Below are positions 39,836 through 47,604 of a stretch of DNA of 47,897 nt, piece after piece. The stretch comes from Chloroflexota bacterium (GTDB lineage Bacteria > Chloroflexota > Anaerolineae > UBA4142 > SHND01): assembly GCA_029778615.1 (NCBI GenBank), contig JAKOPZ010000214.1:1-47897 (forward strand), written 5' to 3'. A program made the position numbers and the translations under genes. The notes under the pieces are model-generated. The model was not told the origin of the DNA. It saw only the letters and a list, made by a program, of their open reading frames with translations, and searched no databases. How positions within the stretch are numbered: position 1 is the first letter of the stretch; every line of letters starts with the position of its first letter.

Positions 39836-39877
39836 TTGGCGGTTGGAGATTGGAGATTGGAGGCCGGAGACTAGAGA
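39836..39877. repeat. heptanucleotide tandem array (TTGGAGA type, 6 units)
   Basis: TTGGCGG, TTGGAGA, TTGGAGA, TTGGAGG, CCGGAGA, CTAGAGA run in exact 7-base register, starting one base after the kdpE stop. It is the clearest of the five arrays. Confidence 0.88.
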
Positions 39878-39966
39878 TTCTGTACGGCAACATGAAAAGA
39901 ATTTTCGGGAGTTGTGCAGTAATTTTCAGCGCAATTCTCGAAAATTTTTATGTTAATCACCTAACG

Positions 39967-39995
39967 TTGTCATTCATGCGACAATGTTGTAAAAT
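39967..39995 (+). promoter_or_regulatory. sigma70 promoter of dnaN
   Basis: TTGTCA (39967-39972), 17 bases, TAAAAT (39990-39995). The -35 overlaps a small inverted repeat TTGTC/GACAA (39967-39984) that might bind a regulator. The ATG of dnaN is at 40061. Confidence 0.72.
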
Positions 39996-40060
39996 GCCGC
40001 ACAAGAAACATTTTGCGAGACGCGATGCGTCATGCGCGCTTCGCTACATCGAGGTCAGAT

Positions 40061-41209
40061 ATGCAAGTAAGTGTGCTGCAAGAAAATCTCGCGCGCGGTA
40101 TTTCGATTGTCAGCCGCGCGGTTGCCACCCGTTCCACGTTGCCCGTTCTGGGAAATATTTTGCTCGCCACTGAAGGCGGACGCCTGAAACTCGCCGCGAC
40201 GAATTTGGAAATTGGCATTACGCATTGGACCGGGGCGCAAGTGCATTCCGAAGGCGCGATTACCGTTCCCGCGCGCCAGCTCGCGGATTATGTGAACGCG
40301 CTGCCGCCCGACCGCGTCGAAATGGAATTGAACACGAAAACGCAAACGCTGCATCTCAAATGTGCGCGCTATGACGCAAACATCAAAGGCGTGGACGCGA
40401 GCGAATTTCCCATCATTCCGACGATTGGCGATAACTCGGCGGGTGGCAACCCAAAAATTTTGGTCGAACCCGATACCTTGAAAGAATTAATCGCGCAAGC
40501 AACCTTTTCTGCCGCGCAAGATGATTCGCGTCCGGTCTTGACGGGTATTCTTGCCAAGTTCGACAAGGACACGGTCACATTTGCTTCCGCCGACGGTTTT
40601 CGTTTGTCGGTGCGCAGCGCGGTGTTGGGAACAAAACTCGGCGCGCCGGTGAGCGTGATTATTCCCGCCAAAGCATTGCAAGATGTTGCGCGCGTGCTGG
40701 GCGACCAAGAAGCGCCTGCCGAAATTGCGATTACGGAAAATCGTTCGCAAGTGTTGTTCCATCTCGAAAACACCGACATTGTTTCGCAATTGATTGACGG
40801 CAACTTTCCCGATTTCAATCAAATCGTTCCGAAATCGTACACCACGCGCACCATCATGAACACGAACGAATTGCAAAACGCGGTCAAAGCGGCAAGCGTG
40901 TTTGCGCGCGAAGCATCGAACATTGTGCGCTTGAATATTTCGAGCGGCAACGATATGGGCGGCGGCAAAGTCGTCATCGCCGCGCAGAGCGCGGAAACGG
41001 GCGACAACGTTGGCGAGATTGACGCGACGGTGGACGGCGACCCCATCGAAATCGCGTTCAACGCGCGATTCTTGAGCGATGTGCTGGGAGTCTTGAACGC
41101 GCCGCAGGTCGCGTTGGAAACGAGCACCGCCGCGAGTCCGGGTGTGGTGAAACCTGTGGGACGCGATGATTTTACGCATGTGATAATGCCGATGCACATC
41201 GGAAGATAA
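40061..41209 (+). CDS. dnaN: DNA polymerase III beta subunit (sliding clamp)
   Basis: The protein has 382 residues, the usual clamp length, with three repeated clamp folds: MQVSVLQENLARGISIVSRAVATRSTLPVLGNILLAT, then DDSRPVLTGILAKFDKDTVTFASADGFRLSV, then a C-terminal LNAPQVALE..., PGVVKPVGRDDFTHVIMPMHI. The C-terminal VIMPMHI is the conserved clamp ending. It encircles DNA and tethers the replicative polymerase. The ATG at 40061 follows GAGGT by about six bases; an in-frame start at 40013 adds residues foreign to the family. dnaA, recF and gyrB are not adjacent, so this is not the common origin arrangement. A heptamer array overlaps the stop codon. Confidence 0.97.
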   Translation: MQVSVLQENLARGISIVSRAVATRSTLPVLGNILLATEGGRLKLAATNLEIGITHWTGAQVHSEGAITVPARQLADYVNALPPDRVEMELNTKTQTLHLKCARYDANIKGVDASEFPIIPTIGDNSAGGNPKILVEPDTLKELIAQATFSAAQDDSRPVLTGILAKFDKDTVTFASADGFRLSVRSAVLGTKLGAPVSVIIPAKALQDVARVLGDQEAPAEIAITENRSQVLFHLENTDIVSQLIDGNFPDFNQIVPKSYTTRTIMNTNELQNAVKAASVFAREASNIVRLNISSGNDMGGGKVVIAAQSAETGDNVGEIDATVDGDPIEIAFNARFLSDVLGVLNAPQVALETSTAASPGVVKPVGRDDFTHVIMPMHIGR

Positions 41210-41282
41210 TGCCGAATGCACAATGCCGAATGCACAATGCATAATGAAAAGTCGTGCATTGTGCATTTTCAATTGTGCATTG
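41208..41282. repeat. heptanucleotide arrays in opposite orientation forming a hairpin at the dnaN stop
   Basis: Six AATGCCG/AATGCAC/AATGCAT-type units (41208-41249) are followed by inverted TGCATTG/TGCATTT units (41255-41282). The first unit shares two bases with the TAA stop. Arms AATGCACAATGCA (41229-41241) and TGCATTGTGCATT (41255-41267) are perfectly complementary over 13 bp, so the transcript folds into a hairpin that may end or protect the dnaN mRNA. Confidence 0.85.
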
Positions 41283-41289
41283 ATTTTCA

Positions 41290-41634
41290 GTGAACGAACT
41301 ATTTTTGCTCACCGCGTTTTATGTCGCGACAGGGCTACTTCTCGTCGCGATTTCGATTCCCCTCATTCAGCGGCGTATCAAGCCGAATCCGTTTTACGGT
41401 TTTCGCACGCCGACTACGCTCAAGAATGAAAGGGTGTGGTATGAGGTGAACGCGTATTCGGGGAGACGGTTGCTGATTGCGGGAATCATTGTCGTCATTA
41501 CCGCAATTGTTTTCGTGTTCATTCCCAATCTGACGCTTGATGTGTATGCGATTCTTGTCGCGCTGGTGTTGGGCATGTCCATCACGATCGGACTGGTGCA
41601 GAGTTTTCGACATTTGAGAGAGATTACGAAATAA
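41290..41634 (+). CDS. SdpI-family membrane protein
   Basis: The protein has 114 residues. Three hydrophobic segments are visible (FLLTAFYVATGLLLVAISIPL, LLIAGIIVVITAIVFVFIP, VYAILVALVLGMSITIGLV). The first loop carries the SdpI hallmark NPFYGFRTPTTLKNERVWYEVNAYSGRRL. SdpI confers immunity to the SdpC toxin in Bacillus, but most homologues are unlinked to toxins and their role is unknown. The start is a GTG with no evident Shine-Dalgarno, directly after the dnaN hairpin. No toxin-like gene is adjacent apart from the unrelated Phd/PIN pair. Confidence 0.85.
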   Translation: MNELFLLTAFYVATGLLLVAISIPLIQRRIKPNPFYGFRTPTTLKNERVWYEVNAYSGRRLLIAGIIVVITAIVFVFIPNLTLDVYAILVALVLGMSITIGLVQSFRHLREITK

Positions 41635-41675
41635 AAAACCGCGCAGTTGTGGAGACCGCGACCTATTTGATTCAC

Positions 41676-41731
41676 TTGACGTGTACGCGCACATGGCGGA
41701 CACTGGCTTGGCTTGGACAAGCATAGCCAAG
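41676..41731 (+). promoter_or_regulatory. putative promoter and operator of the toxin-antitoxin pair
   Basis: TTGACG (41676-41681) is followed at 17 bases by a poor -10 (GACACT). Downstream, CTTGGCT (41707-41713) and AGCCAAG (41725-41731) form a 7-bp inverted repeat 21 bases before the antitoxin ATG, a suitable place for autorepression. The evidence is moderate to weak. Confidence 0.4.
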
Positions 41732-41751
41732 TATGGCTCAAGGAGAGAAAA

Positions 41752-42102
41752 ATGAAACGCAACGCGCAATCCATTCGCATTGTTCCCGCCAGTCAAGCCA
41801 AGAATAATTTCGGTGAGCTGTTGAAACGCGTCTACGAAAACGACGAACCACAAATCATCGAACGCGCGGGCATGCCCGTGGCGGCGATTATTTCCATTAG
41901 CGATTTTCAACAAATGTATCCGCAGCAGGGGAAAGCGGGAGCGCAGCTTGCCAACAGCGCGAAACGGCAGCAGGCGGCAAAGGAAATTGCTGCCTTTCTC
42001 AAGCAAATGCAAAAAGGCGGGGAAAAATTTAGCGAAGAGGAGGTAGATGCGGACGCGCTCGAGGCAGTGATGGAATTGCGACGCGCGCGGCGTAAAAAAT
42101 AG
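41752..42102 (+). CDS. Phd/YefM-family antitoxin
   Basis: The protein has 116 residues. The N-terminal half is the Phd/YefM DNA-binding fold: RIVPASQAKNNFGELLKRVYENDEPQIIERAGMPVAAIISISDFQQMY. The C-terminal half is charged and helical (KEIAAFLKQMQKGGEKFSEEE), the part that normally wraps the toxin. AAGGAGAG six bases before the ATG at 41752 fixes the start. Its TAG stop overlaps the GTG of the PIN toxin gene by one base, so the two are translationally coupled. Autoregulation through an upstream inverted repeat is likely by analogy with the family. It would neutralise a PIN ribonuclease. Confidence 0.9.
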   Translation: MKRNAQSIRIVPASQAKNNFGELLKRVYENDEPQIIERAGMPVAAIISISDFQQMYPQQGKAGAQLANSAKRQQAAKEIAAFLKQMQKGGEKFSEEEVDADALEAVMELRRARRKK

Positions 42103-42536
42103 TGCGCGTCTTTCTCGATGCAAATGTTCTGGTTAGCGCGGCAATCAGACCAAAAGGCAAGCCCGACCAAATTGTTCGCCGAGTTGTGACAGATTTTGAT
42201 TGGCTCGCCTCAGAGTATGTCTTGTCCGAAGTTGCGCGCGCGTTGTCGCGTTCGCACATCCAAAACAAGTAGGCTGGATTGGTGACATCCGAAAACCAAG
42301 CGCGATTCTTTGAAATGATTCGTCAACAGTCTGAGATTGTTGAAACCGACGTGGTAATTGATTCTACCTCTCGCGACATCAAGGACGACCCAGTTCTCGC
42401 CAGCGCAGCCGACGGACACGCCGATTACATTGTCACGGGTGACCGCGATTTGCTCGTATTGGGTGAATACGAAGGGATTCAAATCGTAACCCCAGAACAA
42501 TTTTTGCAGATTTTAGATGACATGCAAAATGATTAA
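42102..42536 (+). pseudogene. PIN-domain toxin interrupted by an in-frame amber codon
   Basis: Read from the GTG at 42102, the frame gives RVFLDANVLVSAAIRPKGKP, then SEYVLSEVARALSRSHIQNK, then TAG at 42270-42272, then in the same frame AGLVTSENQARFF, DDPVLASAADGHADYIVTGD, RDLLVLGEYEGIQIVTPEQFLQIL and a TAA at 42534. Together these make a complete PIN ribonuclease of about 144 residues with its acidic residues (D in LDAN, E in LSEV, D in DDPV, D in VTGDRD) on both sides of the stop. Homologues often have Tyr at the stop position (from memory), so a single TAY-to-TAG change is the simplest explanation. The product is probably inactive unless the amber is read through. The antitoxin upstream is intact. 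Confidence 0.85.
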
Positions 42537-42560
42537 GCCCTCCATTCGGAGGGCTTTTTT
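42535..42560 (+). terminator. terminator of the toxin-antitoxin operon
   Basis: AAGCCCTCC (42535-42543) and GGAGGGCTT (42548-42556) enclose ATTC and run into seven T. The stem starts inside the TAA stop. Confidence 0.92.
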
Positions 42561-42642
42561 TACTCTGGACATTTCTCGACATGCAAATATTTTTTACATT
42601 CTTCTTGGGTGAGTGAACGCGTCACGCGCGTTATTTCAAATT

Positions 42643-45600
42643 CTACTTGCGGCACGTGGGCTGATAATCGCGCAAATTGTATTGCTCAATCTCCTCTGTA
42701 TCCAGATCTCGTGACAAGCGCGCACAAGCCATGTCAATCGCGTTTTGCAAATCAATCGTCCATATCCGGATTGTACCAAAGTCGTTTTGCGTATAAATGC
42801 GCTTGCCGTCGGGATAGAACCCAAGATGATTGAGTCCGTCCTCGTGACCAATGAACTGACGCACTTCCTTGCCCGTTTCAACGTCCCACAACCGCGCCGT
42901 GCGATCATCTCCACCGCCACCACTCAGTATAAATTTTCCGTCCGGCGAAAACGCGACAGGAAAAACAGGACCGACATGCCCGATGAACTGGCGCAGCTCT
43001 TGACCCGTCGCCACATCCCACAAGCGAAGCGTTCCATCCTGACTTGCCGTAACTAAACGTTTTCCATCCGGTGAAAAGTCAACACCTTCGACCAGATTCG
43101 TGTGTCCGACAAATTGACGAACTTCCTTGCCCGTTTCCGTCTCCCAAACGGAAGCAGTGTTACCTTCGTGCGTGTTCGACGCAATATATTTTCCATCCGG
43201 CGAAAACGCGACGCGATATCCATCTCCGGTAGTGCCGATATACTCGCGAATCAACTTGCCCGTTTTCAAGTCCCACAAGTGCATTCCTTCCTGACTGCGC
43301 TCCACGAGGTATTTTCCGTCCGGTGAAATATCGGAACGCCATCCCGCCTTGACACCTTCAAAGCGCGCGACTTCTTTCCCGGTCGCTGTTTCCCACAAGT
43401 GTCCGACATCCTCGACGCGTCTGCCCCAAAAATATTTTCCATCTGGAGTAAATGCCAGCCCGTTGACGCCATTCTTACCGTCTAGCACGAGTGGCTCACG
43501 CAATTTCTTTCCTGTTTTCGCATCGTAAAAACCTATGGCATGATCCAGTCCTACCAACAAGAGCTTGCCGTCGGGCGATAATGCCGCGTCGCCAATGACC
43601 TGACCGCCAATGACAATGGGTTCGGGGTCTGGAAAAAGTTCCCAAATTCCCGCTTGCGAGCGAAGATCAATGCTCGCGAGGGCGAGATACCTGCCGTCAT
43701 TGGAAATATCCGCTGAAAGAATCAAGCCCTTGTATCCGCGAAATTCTTTCAGCGTTTCTCCTGTTTCTACATCCCAAAGCCTTGCCGTGCCATCCTCACT
43801 CGTGGAAACAAAGTGTTTTCCGTCGGGCAAAAATGAAACTGCGCCGGGAGCGCGTGGGTGGCCAACGAATTCGCGAATTACTTTGCCGCTTGGAATCTCA
43901 AACATCAAGATGGATTTCTTATAATAAGTTGCACCAAGTGCGAACCTCCCATCCGGCGAAAACGCAACCCCGTCAATACCTTCTTTCTCGCCAAGCCGCT
44001 GAATCTCCTTGCCGGTTTCGAGGTCCCAAAGAATTACCACCTCGTCCAGCCCCGAACTCAACAGCATTTTCCCATCGGGAGAATATGCCACACGGATCGC
44101 GGACTTGGCATGCCCCTGCAACGTTTGAACAAGCTTGCCGGTAGCAACATCCCAGAGACGTATAGCGCTGTCGTTCTCATCAATAGGATTGCTGCTTGCA
44201 ACCGTTTTGCCATCGGGAGAAAACACAACTTCAGTGCCCGCCAGATTGGGTGCAAAGCGCCGCACCTCATTTCCGGTCTCTGTATCGTACAAGCGAAGGT
44301 CCTCTGTACGAAGACTTGTTACAATGAGTTTTCCATCGGGCGAAAACTTGGCTGCACTCAACCTTACTGTACCGGGGAATTGGCGAATCTCCTTTCCCGT
44401 TTTTGCATCCCACAGACGAATCGTTTTGTCCGAGGAAGCGGTAAGCGCGTACTGGCCATCGGGGGAAAGGTCAATGCTCCACACGCTGTCTGTGTGACCA
44501 CGGAACGAGACGCGGGGATAATCGCGCGCTATTGCACGCAGCAATAGACCATCCGCCGGACCGAAATAACCTTGTTTCAAAACATGTAATGCCAGCAGCG
44601 CAGGCAAATCTGCGAAAACATTTTGGTCTAGCGCGAGATTTCCTTCAGCGACGAGACGTTGTTTGTCGGACAATGCGAGTCGTTCTTGCGCGACATTTTC
44701 ATTTGCAATTGCCGTCGCACGCGCGTATTGTTCTGCTATCGCATTCTCATTCGCGCGATTTCCAAAAAACAGTGCAGCACCCGCGAGTAAAATCGCCAAC
44801 ACAAACGCGCCCGCGAGAAACACCGCGCGTTGGCGCAATTTTCTATTCGCGTTCTGTTCCGTCTCCGCCAATTTTTGTGCGGCAACCAATTCGCGCTGTT
44901 GCTGTTCTTCGCGCTCGCGTGCTTCGCGTTTCTCGTTTTCTTCCGACGCGTCCAAAAACGCGCGTTCGCCCGCGTTCAACACATTCACATTCGTTACCGC
45001 AAATTCTTTCGCCTGCGCCAAACGCGCGCCGCGATACAACGCACTCGGATCGCGTTCTAACAGTTCCCACTCTTGCGCGGCTTCGGTGAGATGACGATGC
45101 AATTTCAAACCGTCGCGATTTTCATTCAACCATTCGCGCAAGCGGGGCCACTCGCGAATCAATGCTTCGTGCGCGACCTCAGCCGTACTTTCATGGGTCG
45201 TAATCAAGCGCGCATCCGCAAGCAGCGTCAATACCTCGCGCACGTTTGCGCGTTCGATGTCTCCCGTCTCCAGTTCTCGAATCTCGGCGCGTCTGCGAGT
45301 GTCTTCGGTACCTTCGCCAAGCTCGGTCAACCTTAAGAAAATGTTGCGCGCGATGTTTTGTTGTTCGGGCGAGAGTTGTTGATATGTAGATTCCGCCGTG
45401 TGAGCAATCGCGCCGCGCACGCCGTCCGATTCCGCATATCCTTTTAATGTCATGCGATGCCCGCTGCGCCGCTTCCACGTTTCAAGCAGCGCGTGCGATA
45501 AAAGCGGCAGCGCACCGGGTTCTCCGCCTACATCACGCAGAATCAAATCTACGAGCCCCGGTTCAAATTCCCAGTTGCCGCGTTTGGCAGGTTCCTCCAT

Positions 45601-47604
45601 TGCGCGCCGCAATTCCTCCACGCTCATCGGTCCGATGTACTCTTGCTGTTTTGCCACCGCGTCGCGCAATTCGGGATATTGCGCGAGGTGCGAATAAAAA
45701 TCCGCGCGCAGCGTAATCACGAGCGTAAGCAATTGCGTGCGTCCTGCACTTGAGTCCGATTGAACTCCCACCGCGTCGAGCAAATTATCAATGAACTGCT
45801 CGCGTTCAAATTCATCGCGGCAGAGCGTAAAGAGTTCTTCAAATTGGTCAACGACTAACAAGTGATGAGCGATGAGGGATGAGGGATGAGTAGTATCATT
45901 CTCACTCATTCGTCGCAACCACAGTTGGAGCGAACGTGGGTCGCGCGCCAAATCATCTAGCAATGTCGCCGTTGCCGTCACCGATTCCGCGTCCCGCGTC
46001 AATGCGACTGCCAGCGCTTCTAACGGATGCGCGGTCGGCGTCATCACAAACACGCGCCATTCGTAGAGACGTTCCGGCGGAACGTCTCTACGAATGGCAG
46101 GAATCAGTCCCGCACGCACCAGCGACGATTTGCCGCTGCCGGACGCGCCAACGACGACGGCGAGAAAACGCTGTGAACGAATCGAGTCCGCCAATTTTTC
46201 GACGAGTTGTTCGCGCCCGAAAAACAAATTCGCGTCTGCTTCGTCAAAAAATTCCAGTCCTTTGAATGGCGGTTCGCCCGGCGCGGGCGGTTCGTTCGCC
46301 GCGTCAAAATCTTTGAGCGGCGGAAACTCGGACGGCAGTCCCTCAATCGTCAGTTGAACGATACGCACGGGATAGCGCAAATCTTTTAGGCGATGTTCGC
46401 CCAAATCTTGAAGCCCGGTGCCGGGCGGCAATTCGTTTTCGACAAGCGCGCGCGTCGTTTCGGATAACAGCACCTGTCCGCCGTGTCCCGCGCTGCCGAT
46501 GCGCGCCGCGCGATGCACGTCAATGCCCACGTACCCCGTGCGCGCCAACATCGGTTCGCCCGTGTGCAAACCCATGCGCACACGCAAACTTTCACCGTGC
46601 TGCCACGGATGCGACGCGAGCGCGCGCTGTGCCTGTGCCGCAAAGCCGACCGCATCTGCCGCGCGAAAGAATGCAAAAAAGAAAGAATCGCCCTGCGTAT
46701 CCACTTCGTGACCGTTGTGTTGTTCGGCGATGGCGCGCAGGAGGTCGCGCTGGTCGGCGAGCAAATTCGCGTACGCGTCGCCCAATTTTTCCACGAGCTG
46801 CGTCGAACCTTCAATGTCGCTGAAAAGGAACGTGATGGTGCCGGACGGTTGAATCAGAATTGATGAGAGAGGCGTGACGAGCGGCTGCGTGACTTGATTG
46901 CCGCGCGAGAGTTCATCAAACAATGCACGCGTTTCGGGCGAAGGGTCAACGCCGAGGTCGTTGCGCAGTGCTTCGACGCAGCGTTCGTACGCGAGCGCGA
47001 GTTTGGCGGAATCGCCCTGCGCGGCGGCAGCTATCATCAATGCGCGATACGCAGGTTCGGGCGTTTGTCCCAGCGCAATCCAGCGGTCTGCCCATTCCTG
47101 CATTTGCTTCCAACGCTTTTCTTGAATCAAGTGCTCAAGCAGCGCCCCGCACTTGGTTTCAAAAATTCCCTGCACGCGGTCGCGTTCGAGCAGCATCCAT
47201 TCAGCATAGAAACCGGGCAAGAGTTCGCCGCGATACAACGAGAGACTGGAGATGAGAGATTCGGGATTGTCGTCGGATTTTTCCAGCGCGGCAACGTCGA
47301 GCCAATAGCCCGCGTCGGGGTTGAACGTGACAGAAAACTCGTCTGCGTTCAAATAATCGGGATTGCCTGCTTGATGCGCGGTGATGGCTTTGCGAATGCG
47401 CCACAATTCTTGCCGCAGATTTTTCCGTGCGATGTCGTCGGAGGTGTCTGGCCAAATCATGCCCGCGAGTTTTTCGCGGCGGTGTTCCGCGCCCGCGTAA
47501 AGGACCAAAAACGCAAAGAGCGATTGTCCCGAACGCGAAGCAATAAGGACGCGCTTGCCCTCTGTGCGAACGTCGAATTGACCGAGCAGCCGAATTTGAA
47601 GCAT
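42643..47604 (-). CDS. giant BTAD / cyclase-like / STAND ATPase / TM / WD40 regulator
   Basis: The protein has 1653 residues. In order: winged helix (1-95), BTAD domain (about 100-235, LSLYRGELLPGFYAEWMLLERDR), class III cyclase-like domain (256-420), nSTAND1-type ATPase (about 445-830; Walker A GASGSGKSS 486-494, Walker B LLVVDQFEEL 582-591), coiled coil (about 885-925), one transmembrane helix (about 927-948), then about fourteen WD40-type repeats (FSPDGK...RLWD.ETGKE). The cyclase domain keeps metal-binding Asp in FSDIEGST but has VDTQGDS and VHRAARI where active enzymes have a purine-binding Lys and Asn, so catalysis is doubtful. The helix implies a membrane-tethered DNA-binding protein with the propeller on the other side or wrapped nearby. 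Residues 503-516 and 572-581 are encoded by repeat DNA. GAGGTG precedes the ATG by six bases. Confidence 0.93.
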   Translation of the reverse strand: MLQIRLLGQFDVRTEGKRVLIASRSGQSLFAFLVLYAGAEHRREKLAGMIWPDTSDDIARKNLRQELWRIRKAITAHQAGNPDYLNADEFSVTFNPDAGYWLDVAALEKSDDNPESLISSLSLYRGELLPGFYAEWMLLERDRVQGIFETKCGALLEHLIQEKRWKQMQEWADRWIALGQTPEPAYRALMIAAAAQGDSAKLALAYERCVEALRNDLGVDPSPETRALFDELSRGNQVTQPLVTPLSSILIQPSGTITFLFSDIEGSTQLVEKLGDAYANLLADQRDLLRAIAEQHNGHEVDTQGDSFFFAFFRAADAVGFAAQAQRALASHPWQHGESLRVRMGLHTGEPMLARTGYVGIDVHRAARIGSAGHGGQVLLSETTRALVENELPPGTGLQDLGEHRLKDLRYPVRIVQLTIEGLPSEFPPLKDFDAANEPPAPGEPPFKGLEFFDEADANLFFGREQLVEKLADSIRSQRFLAVVVGASGSGKSSLVRAGLIPAIRRDVPPERLYEWRVFVMTPTAHPLEALAVALTRDAESVTATATLLDDLARDPRSLQLWLRRMSENDTTHPSSLIAHHLLVVDQFEELFTLCRDEFEREQFIDNLLDAVGVQSDSSAGRTQLLTLVITLRADFYSHLAQYPELRDAVAKQQEYIGPMSVEELRRAMEEPAKRGNWEFEPGLVDLILRDVGGEPGALPLLSHALLETWKRRSGHRMTLKGYAESDGVRGAIAHTAESTYQQLSPEQQNIARNIFLRLTELGEGTEDTRRRAEIRELETGDIERANVREVLTLLADARLITTHESTAEVAHEALIREWPRLREWLNENRDGLKLHRHLTEAAQEWELLERDPSALYRGARLAQAKEFAVTNVNVLNAGERAFLDASEENEKREAREREEQQQRELVAAQKLAETEQNANRKLRQRAVFLAGAFVLAILLAGAALFFGNRANENAIAEQYARATAIANENVAQERLALSDKQRLVAEGNLALDQNVFADLPALLALHVLKQGYFGPADGLLLRAIARDYPRVSFRGHTDSVWSIDLSPDGQYALTASSDKTIRLWDAKTGKEIRQFPGTVRLSAAKFSPDGKLIVTSLRTEDLRLYDTETGNEVRRFAPNLAGTEVVFSPDGKTVASSNPIDENDSAIRLWDVATGKLVQTLQGHAKSAIRVAYSPDGKMLLSSGLDEVVILWDLETGKEIQRLGEKEGIDGVAFSPDGRFALGATYYKKSILMFEIPSGKVIREFVGHPRAPGAVSFLPDGKHFVSTSEDGTARLWDVETGETLKEFRGYKGLILSADISNDGRYLALASIDLRSQAGIWELFPDPEPIVIGGQVIGDAALSPDGKLLLVGLDHAIGFYDAKTGKKLREPLVLDGKNGVNGLAFTPDGKYFWGRRVEDVGHLWETATGKEVARFEGVKAGWRSDISPDGKYLVERSQEGMHLWDLKTGKLIREYIGTTGDGYRVAFSPDGKYIASNTHEGNTASVWETETGKEVRQFVGHTNLVEGVDFSPDGKRLVTASQDGTLRLWDVATGQELRQFIGHVGPVFPVAFSPDGKFILSGGGGDDRTARLWDVETGKEVRQFIGHEDGLNHLGFYPDGKRIYTQNDFGTIRIWTIDLQNAIDMACARLSRDLDTEEIEQYNLRDYQPTCRK
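45862..45889. repeat. heptanucleotide tandem array inside a coding sequence (4 units)
   Basis: GTGATGA, GCGATGA, GGGATGA, GGGATGA run in exact 7-base register. On the coding (minus) strand they encode THPSSLIAHH (residues 572-581), immediately before Walker B of the STAND ATPase. The frame is preserved. Confidence 0.85.
46057..46097. repeat. 41-bp perfect palindrome inside a coding sequence
   Basis: The 19-bp arms CCATTCGTAGAGACGTTCC (46057-46075) and GGAACGTCTCTACGAATGG (46079-46097) are exactly complementary around GGC. It is translated as AIRRDVPPERLYEW (residues 503-516), just after Walker A of the STAND ATPase. The core CGTAGAGACGTT recalls dispersed palindromes of cyanobacterial and Chloroflexota genomes (from memory). 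Confidence 0.92.

Noticed and set aside
39896-40060. AT-rich stretch before dnaN as a replication origin
   Set aside because: No TTATNCACA-type DnaA boxes or clustered repeats; it is explained by an ordinary promoter.
46835-46840. Functional adenylate or guanylate cyclase in the giant regulator
   Set aside because: The metal-binding Asp is present but VDTQGDS and VHRAARI replace residues needed for purine recognition, so I describe the domain as cyclase-like only.
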